Shown here one piece after another: positions 23,889 through 35,141 of a stretch of 64,000 nt of DNA. Numbering within the stretch: the first letter of the stretch is position 1; every line of letters begins with the position of its first letter. The DNA comes from Pilaira anomala. Taxonomy: Eukaryota > Mucoromycota > Mucoromycetes > Mucorales > Mucoraceae. The notes beneath the pieces are model-generated. The model had not been told where the DNA came from, searched no databases, and worked only from the letters and a program-made list of their open reading frames with translations. The position numbers were made by a program, and so were the translations under genes. The stretch spans positions 62,001 through 126,000 of the forward strand of contig JAIXMQ010000007.1 of the NCBI GenBank assembly GCA_025716855.1. Reading direction: 5' to 3'.

Positions 23889-25557
23889 GACGTAAAATGA
23901 AAAAGTTCTAAGCGTTAAAATTTGTTTATTTAGAACAAAAAATCTATATTGTAGAAATAAATAAAAAGACGACTTTTTTTTTCCAAGTGTTTATTTGTCC
24001 TTTTTTTTTTTTTTAATTTAAAAGAAACAAGTTTTTTTTTTTTGCTTAATACACAACGTGCTTATTTCACAGTCAGTTTCATATCACAAAAAAAAAAAAA
24101 AAAAGAAGTTATTTTTGAGATGAATATTATACGGACCGGTTGTTAAATCTCTTGTTTTTGCTACTCAATACTAGTTTAGGATGTGATGTTTTTATTATAG
24201 TCCATATATGATGTCAAAATACTACTTATCAACTCTTGGGACTCAGAATAACTTGTCATTTTTTTTTTTTTTTTTTACAGTGGATGTATAATGCTCGGAT
24301 TTAAGAGCTTGATTGTACAACTATAATGGAAAGAGCACACTCCTAAACTGCGATCGGCAAAATGCTTGCGCGGTGAGTACATAAAATAACACTCATATTA
24401 TAGTATCTTTTTTTCTTTGTTTAGACTATTTTAGATTTTAAATTCCTTTTTTTTTTTTATACTGTATAATATGTATGTATACATGACATTATGGAAAATA
24501 CATTTTTGTCGCGAAAAAAATTATCTTGATGTTTGTTCTTGATTATACAATATAAATCTAAACAAATAAATAAACATTTTACACATTATTTTGTTAGAAA
24601 TATTCATTTAAAACTATGAAGCAGTAGTAACTGTTGTTGTAAAAGAGAGAGAAAGGTTTTTTTTCCCCTTCACTTCTGGTGTAAATGTATTCACACGGTA
24701 ACCATAGAGAAAAAAAAAAAAAAAAAAAAAAGTCAACCAGCGGAAATTAAATATTAAAGTTGCTGTTTTGTATTCAAAATAACTTTTTTGAAGTGTACCC
24801 AATCAATTGCACAAAAAAAGAAGAAAAAAATGTTTATATATACATAAATAAAAAAAACCTTATTATATATATAAACTTAATTCTCACTTGATCCGATAAC
24901 AAGTGCTTTTCTAAACTTTTTTTTTTTTTTTTAATTTTAATTTCATTGTACAGACGTTGGACCTTAATCATGCGAGGTTGTATACACCACGAGAAGCAGC
25001 ACTTTCTGGAAAGAAGGCACTTTTTATCTATTTAAAATGAATGTGTCACAAGGAAATATTTTTATTTTGCGGCCTTTCTAAAATTTTACTTGATAAAGTG
25101 TTCCGAGTTCTCGTTTTATATATTTCTTTTCCAGAAGAATCAAAAGGTCATTATAACTACTGCTTTGATGATATAAGAAGATAAATTAGTTATTTATATA
25201 TATATATATATATCATACGATATATTTCTTGTAAGGTTCAAGGAGAACTATTTGTTTTTATTTATCAAATAAATGTGTATAATAACCTGTAAGTGTCCTG
25301 ACACTACTTCAGACAATTACTGCAAAGATGCCTTTTTTTTTTAAACGTAAATGAGCCACATGCACATTTTAAGAGAGTATGTAACTATACGGAATCATAA
25401 TATATATATATATATATATATATACTGACAACATAAAAATCCTTAAATATCTACTATGTATATGGGAATATATTTATTTTAAACAATTTCTTTTTTTTTT
25501 ATTATTATTTTTTTTTTTTGCTTTCAGTTCTGTACATAAATATAAGGGTATAGACAT
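23718..25557. other. Gene-poor region with possible decayed coding pieces
   Basis: No intact gene. It begins with the upstream region of the C2H2 gene, dominated by poly(A/T). Two short pieces on the plus strand have coding-like composition: about 24282-24376 (SGCIMLGFKSLIVQL, stop, WKEHTPKLRSAKCLR, then a GT donor-like site) and about 24953-25037 (TLDLNHARLYTPREAALSGK then KALFIYLK and a stop, just after an AG acceptor-like site). An (AT)n tract lies at 25196-25213 and another at 25400-25423. Confidence 0.45.
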
Positions 25558-26466
25558 CTAATAAAGTTCTTGAATTTCACGAAGAGCTTCAGCAGATTCT
25601 AAAAGCTGTTCTTCTTCTTCTTTACCAAGAGGGACATCATATACTTGCTGAACACCTTCCCAACCAATCTTTGCAGGCATTGATAATGTAACACCATATT
25701 TCTCGACAAAGACAGAAACAGGATGTACACACTTTTTGTTTAATACAATAGTATGAACCAAATCAGCTGCACAAGCACCAATACCATAAAATGTAGCACC
25801 CTTTAATCGAATAATTTCCATGGCTTTACCAGATACTGCTTTTCCAATCGCTTCTCTATCCATTGTTTCCCATTCAGGAAACGTTTGAAGTGGCTGACCA
25901 CCAATTGTAGCTGAATCCCACGCAATCATTTGTGAATCACCGTGTTCACCAAGTACAAATGCATTGACAGATTGTGGATTCACATCAAATACTTCACCTA
26001 ATAAAACCCGAAGACGAGTGGAGTCTAAATAAGTACCGGATCCAATCACTTGATTATGAGGTAAACCAGATAAATTTCGAGCGATATGAGTCAAGATATC
26101 CACTGGATTTGCTACCATCAACATGACAGCATCTGGACGAATAGGTTGCATACCACCAATAATGTTCTTTAAGACACGATAATTACGTTCAATTAACTTT
26201 GTACGAGGTTCACCATCCTTTTGTTTAGCTCCTGCAGAAATAACAATAATATCGGCTTGACCTGCTTCTTCCGCTGTAGCTCCACGAATGGTCGTATGAC
26301 TGATACATGCTGCATCCGCTAAATCAAGTACTTGAGCTCGAACAATATCTGGATTAATATCCACAATTAAAATTTCGGAACAGACGTTTTTAAACATTAA
26401 TGCGTAAGCGAGTGAAGCTCCCACGGCACCAGCTCCAACAATAGCAACTCTTGAATGTGCGACCAT
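25558..26466 (-). CDS. ldhA: L-lactate dehydrogenase, Rhizopus ldhA-like
   Basis: NAD-dependent L-lactate dehydrogenase that reduces pyruvate to L-lactate, the fermentation enzyme of Rhizopus and relatives. Single uninterrupted frame of 302 codons. The Rossmann motif [34 protein letters not shown], the [11 protein letters not shown] loop (substrate-binding Arg) and GEHGDSQ (catalytic His) are all present. The active-site loop reads [18 protein letters not shown]; the Gln at the specificity position fits lactate rather than malate dehydrogenase. The C-terminus ends about 18 residues earlier than the roughly 320 residues of Rhizopus LDH, with a Glu-rich end. It lacks introns while its neighbours are rich in them. 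Upstream is a (TAG)n microsatellite. Confidence 0.95.
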   Translation of the reverse strand: MVAHSRVAIVGAGAVGASLAYALMFKNVCSEILIVDINPDIVRAQVLDLADAACISHTTIRGATAEEAGQADIIVISAGAKQKDGEPRTKLIERNYRVLKNIIGGMQPIRPDAVMLMVANPVDILTHIARNLSGLPHNQVIGSGTYLDSTRLRVLLGEVFDVNPQSVNAFVLGEHGDSQMIAWDSATIGGQPLQTFPEWETMDREAIGKAVSGKAMEIIRLKGATFYGIGACAADLVHTIVLNKKCVHPVSVFVEKYGVTLSMPAKIGWEGVQQVYDVPLGKEEEEQLLESAEALREIQELY

Positions 26467-26485
26467 ATTTCTTTTTTTTTTTAAA

Positions 26486-26501
26486 GTAGTAGTAGTAGTA
26501 A

Positions 26502-26533
<32 letters not shown>

Positions 26534-26534
26534 A
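26486..26534. repeat. (AGT)n trinucleotide repeat upstream of LDH
   Basis: About 16 TAG/AGT units with two interruptions, ending in AAT units, starting 20 bp before the LDH start codon. It lies in the leader or core promoter and could affect expression if its length varies. Confidence 0.9.
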
Positions 26535-27279
26535 TAATAATAATATTTATTTTATTTTAAAATAATAAAGAACAAAATCAAAAATATTTTTCTTTTTCAC
26601 GTTGTATTTATATACTTTTGACCGGTACTTTAAAAAAAAAAAGGCTTTGTACCGCATAACTCATATGCTGTCTTAATTCCTAAACATTTTATAATTTTAT
26701 TACCTGCTGTTTATTCCTATCATGGTAGATCTCTTTTCTTTTTACACATGACATATACTTCTTTCACTTTTTTATCATCAGTATGTAGAATATAATTTCT
26801 CTTATATTGTATTATTTTGTTGTTATTATTATTGGAATACGGGTTTTCCTACCCTTCTGTATCCCCCCAACCTTAATAAGGTAAGAGTTAAAATTCTAAA
26901 CCTGGGAGTATTTTGTTAGAGAAAACAAAATACCTTTTCCCTAACAGTTTATTGTTTGAAACGAATTATAATTAATAAATATATCACAGCTTAATTATTT
27001 TCATGTGTAACGATTTTTGAATTAAACATGCCATTCAAGAGATCTGCTCATTTTTTTTTTTTTTTTTTTTTTTTGGTTTTCTATCATTATTAAAAATAGT
27101 TTCCGTACAATAACCATCTGACAAATCGTAGCTTATCTTTTTAATTTATATTTATATTTTTGTTTTACCATTCAAGGTAAAAAGTGACAGAACTGTGAAG
27201 TTTTTGTTGTTGTTGTTATTGTTGTTGTTACTCAAGTCATTTATTTTTAGTTTCGTATTTTTATTTATATAATTTTTTA
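26535..27279. other. Intergenic, LDH promoter and P5B ATPase 3' side
   Basis: No gene seen. Contains a 10-bp perfect inverted repeat at 26908-26933, a poly(T) run of about 25 nt at 27051-27074, and a GTT-repeat at about 27205-27230. Both flanking genes are on the minus strand, so this is the LDH regulatory region. Confidence 0.5.
26908..26933. repeat. Hairpin between P5B ATPase and LDH
   Basis: GTATTTTGTT (26908-26917) and AACAAAATAC (26924-26933) form a perfect 10-bp stem with a 6-nt loop. It lies about 440 bp upstream of the LDH start; a regulatory site or a chance palindrome. Confidence 0.5.
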
Positions 27280-27620
27280 TCAGAGTTTAATTGCAAGCCG
27301 TTTTAAAGGATATTTTTGTCGCATCCATTGTCGAATTGGACCTAAAACAAAAAACCTTTCCCAAATATGCACAATACACATGTTAACAATAGAATAAACC
27401 CAAAGTTGATAACGAAAAGTTTTAGGTAATACGTTGTGTCCAAGTGGATTATTATATGGCTCGATATAGAAATCAGGGCGTGGATAACCAAGCGATTGAA
27501 GCACATCTGCATTTCCACAGTTAATTCTCATCAAGCAGCCAAATCGATTAGGATCTATATTAAAATTACACAAAATTATTATGATTATAAAATTATAATC
27601 ATCATCATCATCATCATTAT

Positions 27621-27656
<36 letters not shown>

Positions 27657-29496
27657 TGCAAGCTCCCAATAACTCACAATGCCTATAAACACAGCACAAA
27701 CAATCACTAAGAAATAATTACGATACCATCTTGCTCTAAACATATATCCATAATTGAATACAAGTGCTGCATTGACAAACTGAAACAAGACCATAAATGT
27801 CACAATATCTGCTTCAAAGCTATCACCCAATAACCACCATTTAGCTGTATCTGTAGCTCGTGCATCCCATTCATTACATCTAAAAAAGTCATCTCTTGAA
27901 TAAAGCCAAATAATTGCTCCAATAATAAACCAAACGTTAATCCAAATCTGTCCAAGGACTGATAAAAGCACCTCGGGACCCAGGATACGAGCTGTTGGTC
28001 GATGTGGAGATAAGCTTTTGGCTGCCCCTGCTTGAGTTACACCAAAGGCACAAAAGACAGTAATAAATGCATCAATCAAAATAAAGTTCCATTGTGAGAA
28101 AGACATGGTATAGTAAAATGTACATAGTTTAGAAGATGCCATAATTTCACCATACATAATTAAATACTTGTAACTTGCAAATGATGTAGCAAGTGCTGCT
28201 CTACCCTGAATTAATAAATCGACACATGATTGAACGGATCGATTAGGTGTACTGAAAGGGGAGACAACGGATGCTTCTGCTTCAGACATGGCAATCCCCA
28301 CATGGGCTGATCTTAGTGCGCCACAGTCATTACCACCATCTCCACACATGGCAACAATTGCCTTTTCCATCATCAGTTCCACGCAAATCATTTTATCGAC
28401 GGGTGTCATACGAGCAAAGATACGTGTCACAAATAAGTAATCTCTCATCTTATCATGATCTAATAACCATCGAAAGGCGTTTCCTGTCACTGCAAGCTCA
28501 CATCCATTTTGACTTGCTGCTAATGTAGTATCAATACTCTTTATTTCTAAACCTGTCTCGATATCTGTCCATACAATATCTTCTCCTTCTAATAGAATAT
28601 CACCAAGAATAATAGTTGAATTCTCAGGTACCAGTCCACATTGTTGACCAATAAATACACCCGTCAAAGCATTATCACCTGTAATCATCACAACGCGTAC
28701 ATCACCTTGTTTGATATGTTGGATGGCTTCAGTCGTATCTTCTTTCAACAGGTTTTTAAATAAGACCAAACCAAGGAACTCTAATTCAGTCTCGAGCTCA
28801 TCTCTAGTACAATGAAGTTGAATATATTGTTCTTCTTCTTCGCTCAATATACCTAAATCACGATGTGCCATACCAAGCACATAACACCCGGATTTAGCGC
28901 TCCTCGAAGTAAGTTCATCATAGTTATCAGGTACTTTATTTTGACAAACTTGTGCGATGCGTTCAAAGGACCCTTTACAAAACACATGTGTGTGACCTGT
29001 CCTAGTATCCTTAACCGCAATGGACATGGACGCACGCGCATGTTGAAACTCAAATCGTTGAACCACTTCTAAATCTCCGTTGGGTGTTGAAATCATGTCC
29101 ACTCCCAATTTAGTTGATAAGGATGCTTCAGTCGAACTAAACATGACAATGTCTACTGGATTACCTACATACTCTCCGTCCAATGTAGTAACGGAATGAC
29201 AAGAAGATAATCCCATTTGAATCAATCGATGTGTTTCTTCAGTTTGAGGTGATAAATCCTGAAAGTAACGGTAAAGCTCATCTAGATGGTTATGATGTGT
29301 TACAGGATGAACACCATAGTATTCTAAGCCCTCGTTGGTCAATGTACCAGTTTTATCAAAACAGAATATTTGTACTTTTCCTGCCATTAGAATACGTGGT
29401 AAATCGACACAAAAGACTCCCTTTTTTCTCAATCTTCCTGCTGCAATGGATTGCCCTACAACCAAAATAGCTAAAAGTATGTGGATGTGTCAGTAC

Positions 29497-29527
<31 letters not shown>

Positions 29528-29611
29528 TTTGACAGAAATAAGAGTTTTTCTTTTTTTTTTTTCCTTTGACAGAAATAAGAGTTTTTCTTTTTTTTTCCTT
29601 TGACAGAAATA

Positions 29612-29683
<72 letters not shown>

Positions 29684-30063
29684 TGGTAACAATGGATTCA
29701 TGACCTGTGCTGCACATACTGTACCATAAAACCATGCAGTCATACCACTACCACCTAACCATGCGGATCCAAACCCAAGTAATACTAGGGCCCATAGTAA
29801 CAGTAAGATGAATACAAGCTTTAACTGTTCATTAAAGATAAAAGAAACAGGTTGAGGAAACAAGATACGTTGTATCAATTGACCTTTATCGGTATTCGTT
29901 CGTGTCTTCAAGACAAGTGCAGTTGGTTTTGACTCTGTATAGTCCGTAATGGCTTGTTTGACTGTTGTGCCAGCAAATAAACTATTTGCCTTACCAGTAG
30001 ACTGCATATCAAATATGACATCGTCTGATCGAAGTGGAAATTTTCGAATAGGTAAAGGCTCAC

Positions 30064-30101
<38 letters not shown>

Positions 30102-32242
30102 ATCAAAACCCCATTTTTCTATTTATTTTATTTTTTTTTTTTGAAAAAAAACAACAACTTTGGGTATATACCTGTAAGCGAACTTTCATCTACAACAATA
30201 TCACCTTGTAATATAACTGCATCTACAGGAACGATTTGATTTGGTATGACTTGGATAACATCACCAGGAACCAAATCAGCTGTAGAGACCTGAATCCAGT
30301 CTCCTTGTCGTTGAACATAGCATTGATCTACATGCTCAGCCATTTGTTTCACGCGCCTTTCAGATTTCAAGCGTACAATGACTTTAATTAGTGCAGCTAA
30401 TAGAATGACAAGTGTGTCAGATAATCCAATTTGCCAGTACGCCAGGTAAAAATAGCACCATAAGATCATCAGTTGATAAATGTAAAAGAATCCTGTAAGT
30501 CTATTATTATTTTACAGTTTTTAAAAAACAAAAATTAAGTAATTATAAAAATTTAAAAAAAAATTCCTAAAAAAAAAAACAACTTACTCTTCCCAAAAGG
30601 CTTTTAAAAAACTCGGTACTTTGACCTCAATAAAGTTTGGACCTAACGTTTCTAATCTAAATCGTGCAGTTCTATTATCGAGACCACCAGATGCATTGAT
30701 TAAATCCTTTGCATTCATGCTCATCTCGATGTTAGCAGGTTGAAATCTGGTTTGATCAAAGTTATAACGAGTAGACTGAAACTCAAAGTAAGGATCCTTT
30801 TGTGAGTTTTTCATCACGGGTACAGTTTTAACAAGCACATCAAATCCACATGCTTTTCTCAAGTAGGTTTCTATTCTCTTAAATGGACTATCGTTTTGAA
30901 CACTACTTAACATTTCGATTACTTTACGTGGCTTTGTGATCTGAATATAATCCGCTTTTTGAAAACTGGTTCGGATACGAAAGTGGTTCCGTATTTTTGA
31001 TCGTGTAATATTGATGGTCAAATACCAGGAAGTAGATAGAAACCATGCTACACAAAATGCCTTACTTGATAAGTCGTATGAATTATAAAATAAGCCAAGT
31101 GGTGTGTCGCTTATCTAATGTTATGGAGGGAGTGGGGGGGCGTTAAGTATTTGCATAATGTTTAATGCATGCATGTGATTTTCTACTTACTTGACCGTAA
31201 TAATCCAAACATAAGACAAGCAAGATAATGATCCAAAATACAGATATAACTGCCATGTAAATGATCAAAAACAACCCCATACTGTTGTTTTTGAATCCTT
31301 TTTGGTTTAGTTCTTCGTCATCTTCAGTTTCTTCAAGTTGCTCAATTACGGGACTTATGTGCTCTATTCTTTTTTGTTCTTTTTCTCCGTATTCAATTAT
31401 TTCATTTAATGGAGGGCTGTAATGCAAATTATCTCCTTTTAATCCAATATGACGCTTATGATAATTCTAAATAGTAATGAGAATATGTTTCCGATTATAC
31501 AATATATATATATATATATATAAATGAAATAGATACATACTTTTTCTTTTGCGTACTTGTAAATAGCCCATAGAGCCCACAAAGGAAAAAATCCTAAATA
31601 CACTGATAAAAAGATCACAACAATACTAGCTACATAAATGATATATTAAGAAAAACATATAAATTTTTACAGTAAAAATATAAACGTGTGTACCATTTAT
31701 AGGAAAAGTCATTCCTTTTGGAGCATTACAAACATTCCATATCATTGTATTCTCCACTTGGGCATCATCCCAAGTTAGATAGACGGATGTTTTTAAAGCA
31801 ATAGAACATGTTTCGTATAGCTGCATGGTGGCGTTCTCAGGCATATAGTTTGGAATATCTACATAAAGTGGCGTAGGCTGACATTGTTTCAAATTGAGAC
31901 CAGGACGAGAAGAACAGGATGCACATTTATTAGCACTGTCTTGTGTTTGTGTACATACTGTTTGACATGATCCGTCAGAACACATGAGTTGATTCTCTGG
32001 ACAAGGTGTAGGGCATTGTTGTTGGTCTTTGACACATAATATTGGGCATGCTGTATGATGTAACGTTGCAGGTGGACATACTGTACCGTTATGATATCGA
32101 TCATTGACTTTTGATGTATTTTCGTGTTATTAATATACATGATAAAAATTATTGCGATTTAACTACCTTTATTAAATTTCGGTATAGCAACAACAACTTT
32201 CAAAAGAAAAAATAGTACGAAATAGTTCCGTATCTTCCACAT
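27280..32242 (-). CDS. P5B-type ATPase with signal peptide and Cys-rich ectodomain
   Basis: P-type ATPase of the P5B group (ATP13A2/3, Ypk9), which move polyamines or cations across endo-lysosomal membranes. About 1,400 residues in about nine exons, start ATG 32240-32242. The catalytic part has SSLTGEPLPIRK (actuator), FCFDKTGTLTNEG (phosphorylated Asp), MITGDNALTG, and MCGDGGNDCGALRSAHVG with AMSEAEASVVSPF, a P5 hallmark. The transport-site motif is NPLLP instead of the usual PPALP. The N-terminus is unusual: a signal peptide (MWKIRNYFVLFFLLKVVVA), then about 125 residues with around 15 Cys (CPPATLHHTACPILC, CSDGSCQTVC, CASCS), then two hydrophobic segments before the common P5B N-domain (FCVAWFLSTSWYL). 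The end reads ADPNRFGCLMRINCGNADV, as in other P5Bs. All joints keep phase. Confidence 0.85.
29526..29680. repeat. Three-copy minisatellite plus 65-nt poly(T) in ATPase intron
   Basis: The unit CTTTGACAGAAATAAGAG, flanked by T-runs, occurs three times (units starting near 29526, 29563 and 29597; spacing 37 and 34 bp), followed by an unbroken T-run from 29616 to 29680. Everything lies inside one intron of the P5B ATPase; on the coding strand the runs are poly(A). Confidence 0.9.
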
Positions 32243-32341
32243 AAAATAATTATTGAAGTAAAAGAAAGAGATAAAGGAGGGTGTTTATTTTGTTTTAAAA
32301 AAAATAATGCGTAAATTGTTGTGGGATCTGAAGATGATTGG

Positions 32342-33240
32342 TTAATAATCTTTTGGATTAGTTGCAATAAGCGAGATTTCATCTTGCTGTAATATGGTGG
32401 ATATATTCTTTTTAGTAATTCTAGTTCTGCGTTTAGTGAGTTGTTTAAAGCAAGTGGATAAAAGTACATAAATCGTCAAGAAAATAAAAAGAACCCATAT
32501 AAATAATTGATTCGTCACTTGTTGAACAAAAGTGCCTGCCTCATGTTCAACCTCTATCATGGTGTGTGTCGCTATATTTGTGGCTGATGTTGTGGTTTTG
32601 GTCGCTATCACTTTTCGTTTAATTTTAAATTCTGTTTCTGGTAATAAATGAAAATTTTCGTAATCAATCTATAGTATACGGCTCAATAACAGGATACATG
32701 ACATATATTTATATGTTTTGCTTACCACAACCATACCAATTAACTTTAACTCGGTCAATGGTTTATCTACTACCATATCCCAGCTGACATGAACAGGCCA
32801 CTGTTTTAATTTGGAGTCAACATGGCCTAATACAGCAACTGAATCTGGTTCAATCCGATCTTGTTCCTCTTCGTCATCATCACAAGCAACCGGTGAAAAC
32901 AAGGATTCATCAAAGTTTTGGAATTCACCTACAGTTTTATTTGTATACTTTTCTTTGACTATTAAAAGAATCCCCTCGTAAGCAAATCGCCCAGTAAGTT
33001 GTATTTGGACGAGATTAGATGAGTTTGCTGATATTTTGACACCATAACAGTCTTTACAAGTCGATTGTGAAGGGCCATGACCAACTGTTGCCATCTTGTT
33101 TAAATTACACTTTATTCGATAGTCGTCAGTTACATGAAGGAATCAACAAAAATAAAAGGACTTACAGTGCCAGGTGTACTGGAATGTGAGTAAACATATT
33201 GATAAAATAAAGTTGACAAAAGTAATAAAAATAATTTCAT
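32342..33240 (-). CDS. Type I membrane protein with Reeler-like ectodomain
   Basis: Three-exon gene I rebuilt from splice signals: ATG 33238-33240, stop 32342-32344. It begins with a signal peptide (MKLFLLLLSTLFYQYVYSHS), then STCKDCYGVKISANSSNLVQ, IQLTGRFAYEGILLIVKEK, a VGEFQNF strand, VACDDDEEE and LGHVDSKLKQWPVHVSWDM. That order (Y-x-G-hydrophobic strand, G-x-F, Cys, H-x(n)-K-x(n)-V-x-W) matches the Reeler (reelin N-terminal) beta-sandwich. A linker IDYENFHLLPETEFKIKRK follows, then a single membrane helix (LFIWVLFIFLTIYVLLS) and a basic cytosolic tail of about 45 residues. It ends 99 bp before the ATPase start on the same strand. Function unknown; Reeler domains in other organisms occur on secreted or surface proteins. 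Confidence 0.7.
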
Positions 33241-33344
33241 TAAAAAAAAAAAAACAAGTTTTTAAGAAAAAAAGGAAAAAAAAAATCAAAAGAAAAAAAA
33301 AAAACTGGGCTTTCCTTTTTTTTTAATTGTAACCGAAACACTAT

Positions 33345-34828
33345 TTAAGTTTGACGCATGCCTAATCTATTCTTTTCTGATTCAAGTCGAGAATATAAAA
33401 GATAAAGAGCCATTTGATTACTTTCAGGTGTACCAGTTATAGTTACTAAACGTTCATTGGCATCACCATGCGAATCAGCAATTTTGATATGACTTCCACT
33501 AAGTTGTCTTATTTCGTTAATCTTACTTCCCCCTTTACCAATGATACAACCGACCTAGAACACATGAAAATAAAATAAAAGAGTCAGCATGAGTAAATAA
33601 TGAATGTCATTTTAGAACTTACCATTTCATTAGGGATGAAAATTTGTTGAGCTTGAGAAGGTGCAACCATACCTGACATACCCATACCCATACCCATAGC
33701 GGACATACTATAATCTGCTTGTCTTGAATTGGGCATACCGCCATAGGCACCAGCACCACCACCTACAACTGCGCCTGGTCCTTGGTAATAAAACTGGCTA
33801 GGATTACTCATTGGCATACCACCCATTGGCATCATATTGCCATAACCCATAGCAGCAGCAGCAGCGGCAGCAGCGGCAGCGGCATGAGAGTTGTTTGATC
33901 TCATGTTCATATAACCACCACCACCGCCACCACCACCATTATTACTATTGTTCATATTGTTGTTATTGTTACGGCTATTACTCATTTGTGGCGTAGGTCT
34001 GTATTGAATAATAGTAGGTTGGGTACGTTCAGAATGTTCCATCAAAATCTTTGCAATGCGTTGAATAGCAAGTTGTACAGCATTTGGAGTGCCTTGAATT
34101 GAAATGGTACGTTCATTTGACATTGGTAAAGGTTCTTCAGAAGCATTTAAACGAGCACCACTATCATCTTGGATAGACTTAATTACATAACCAGCTTTTC
34201 CTATCAAAGTACCCATTTTATGATCAGGTACAAGTAATTTAATAGTCAAGATTTGTTCACCGTCAGCGTTTGATTCTTCAGGTTGTGTATGTTCTGATAA
34301 GATCTTTTCACCAACTAAACCATAAGCTTTTGCTACGGCATTAGGGGGACCTGATACAGTTAAAATTCTTTCATAAGCGCCATGTACAATTTCAGAGATT
34401 GTAACGCGTGCATTTGATAATTCACGAATATCACTGACATTTTTACCGCCTCGACCGATAATGACGCCGGCATCTTTTGTGCCAACAAGTGAACGAATAG
34501 AGATAGTTTCGTCTTTATTATTATTATTGTGAGTGGAGGTGGAGTTTTCCTCTAACTTGATACGTGGTTTAGTTTCTTCTGTAATGATTTCATCGTCAGA
34601 ATCTTCCTTTTCTTCCCACTTCTTTCTTTTGCTGTTGGTAGATGTTTCTCTATCTTCAGAAGGAACAAAATGAGGTGCTTTTGTTTCTGGGTCAGGTACG
34701 GCTAATCTTTTAGGGTGACGATCATCCTGTCCATCACGTTCATAATCTGAATCCCATTCTTCATCTTCAAAACGAGGTCTCTTTGATCTATCAATAGGTG
34801 AGCCACCGTTATTTTCGTTATCTGACAT
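33345..34828 (-). CDS. Triple KH-domain RNA-binding protein (Rnc1/Pbp2-like)
   Basis: Poly(rC)-binding-type protein with three KH domains, like fission yeast Rnc1 and budding yeast Pbp2/Hek2, which bind mRNAs and control their stability or localisation. Two exons: the main one from ATG 34828, and a last exon ending at the TAA at 33345. The N-terminus is acidic and charged (SKRPRFEDEEWDSDYERDG). KH1 has GVIIGRGGKNVSDIREL, KH2 has GTLIGKAGYVIKSIQDD, KH3 (split from the rest by the intron) has GCIIGKGGSKINEIRQL; all three GXXG loops are intact. Between KH2 and KH3 is a low-complexity region: Asn runs, eight Gly, eleven Ala (GCA/GCG repeats near 33850-33890), and Met/Gly repeats. Such regions favour condensates. 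Confidence 0.9.
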
Positions 34829-35101
34829 CTCTTTTTTTTTTTTTTTTTAAAAATATTGTTAGTTTTCATTTAAAATTTTTATTTTACAATCTGGTTTATC
34901 TTACCTTTGATTTAGTTTTTAAAAAAAAAGAAAGTGAAAAAAGTAAAAGTATATATTTGATTTAAAATAAAAGTGAAAAAATGGAATAGAGTTTTCTTTC
35001 AAATGAGTGAATGATTAGAAAGATGGAGTGTGGTCTGGGAACAAAAAATAGGAAGGATTGTGTGTAAATAGAGGTATGAAAATGTCATCATTTTTAAAGA
35101 G

Positions 35102-35141
<40 letters not shown>

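Noticed and set aside
24340..24380. U4 snRNA-like word (TGCTTGCGCGGTGAG)
   Set aside because: Only a short resemblance; the rest of the U4 core and a terminal stem are not there.
27280..32242. P5A (Spf1-like) assignment of the ATPase
   Set aside because: The PPELP motif is absent and the C-terminal NRFGCLMRINCGN segment is of P5B type.
32242..33240. Reeler-like region as the N-terminus of one giant ATPase
   Set aside because: A TAA ends its frame, a membrane anchor precedes it, and a new ATG with its own signal peptide starts 99 bp later.
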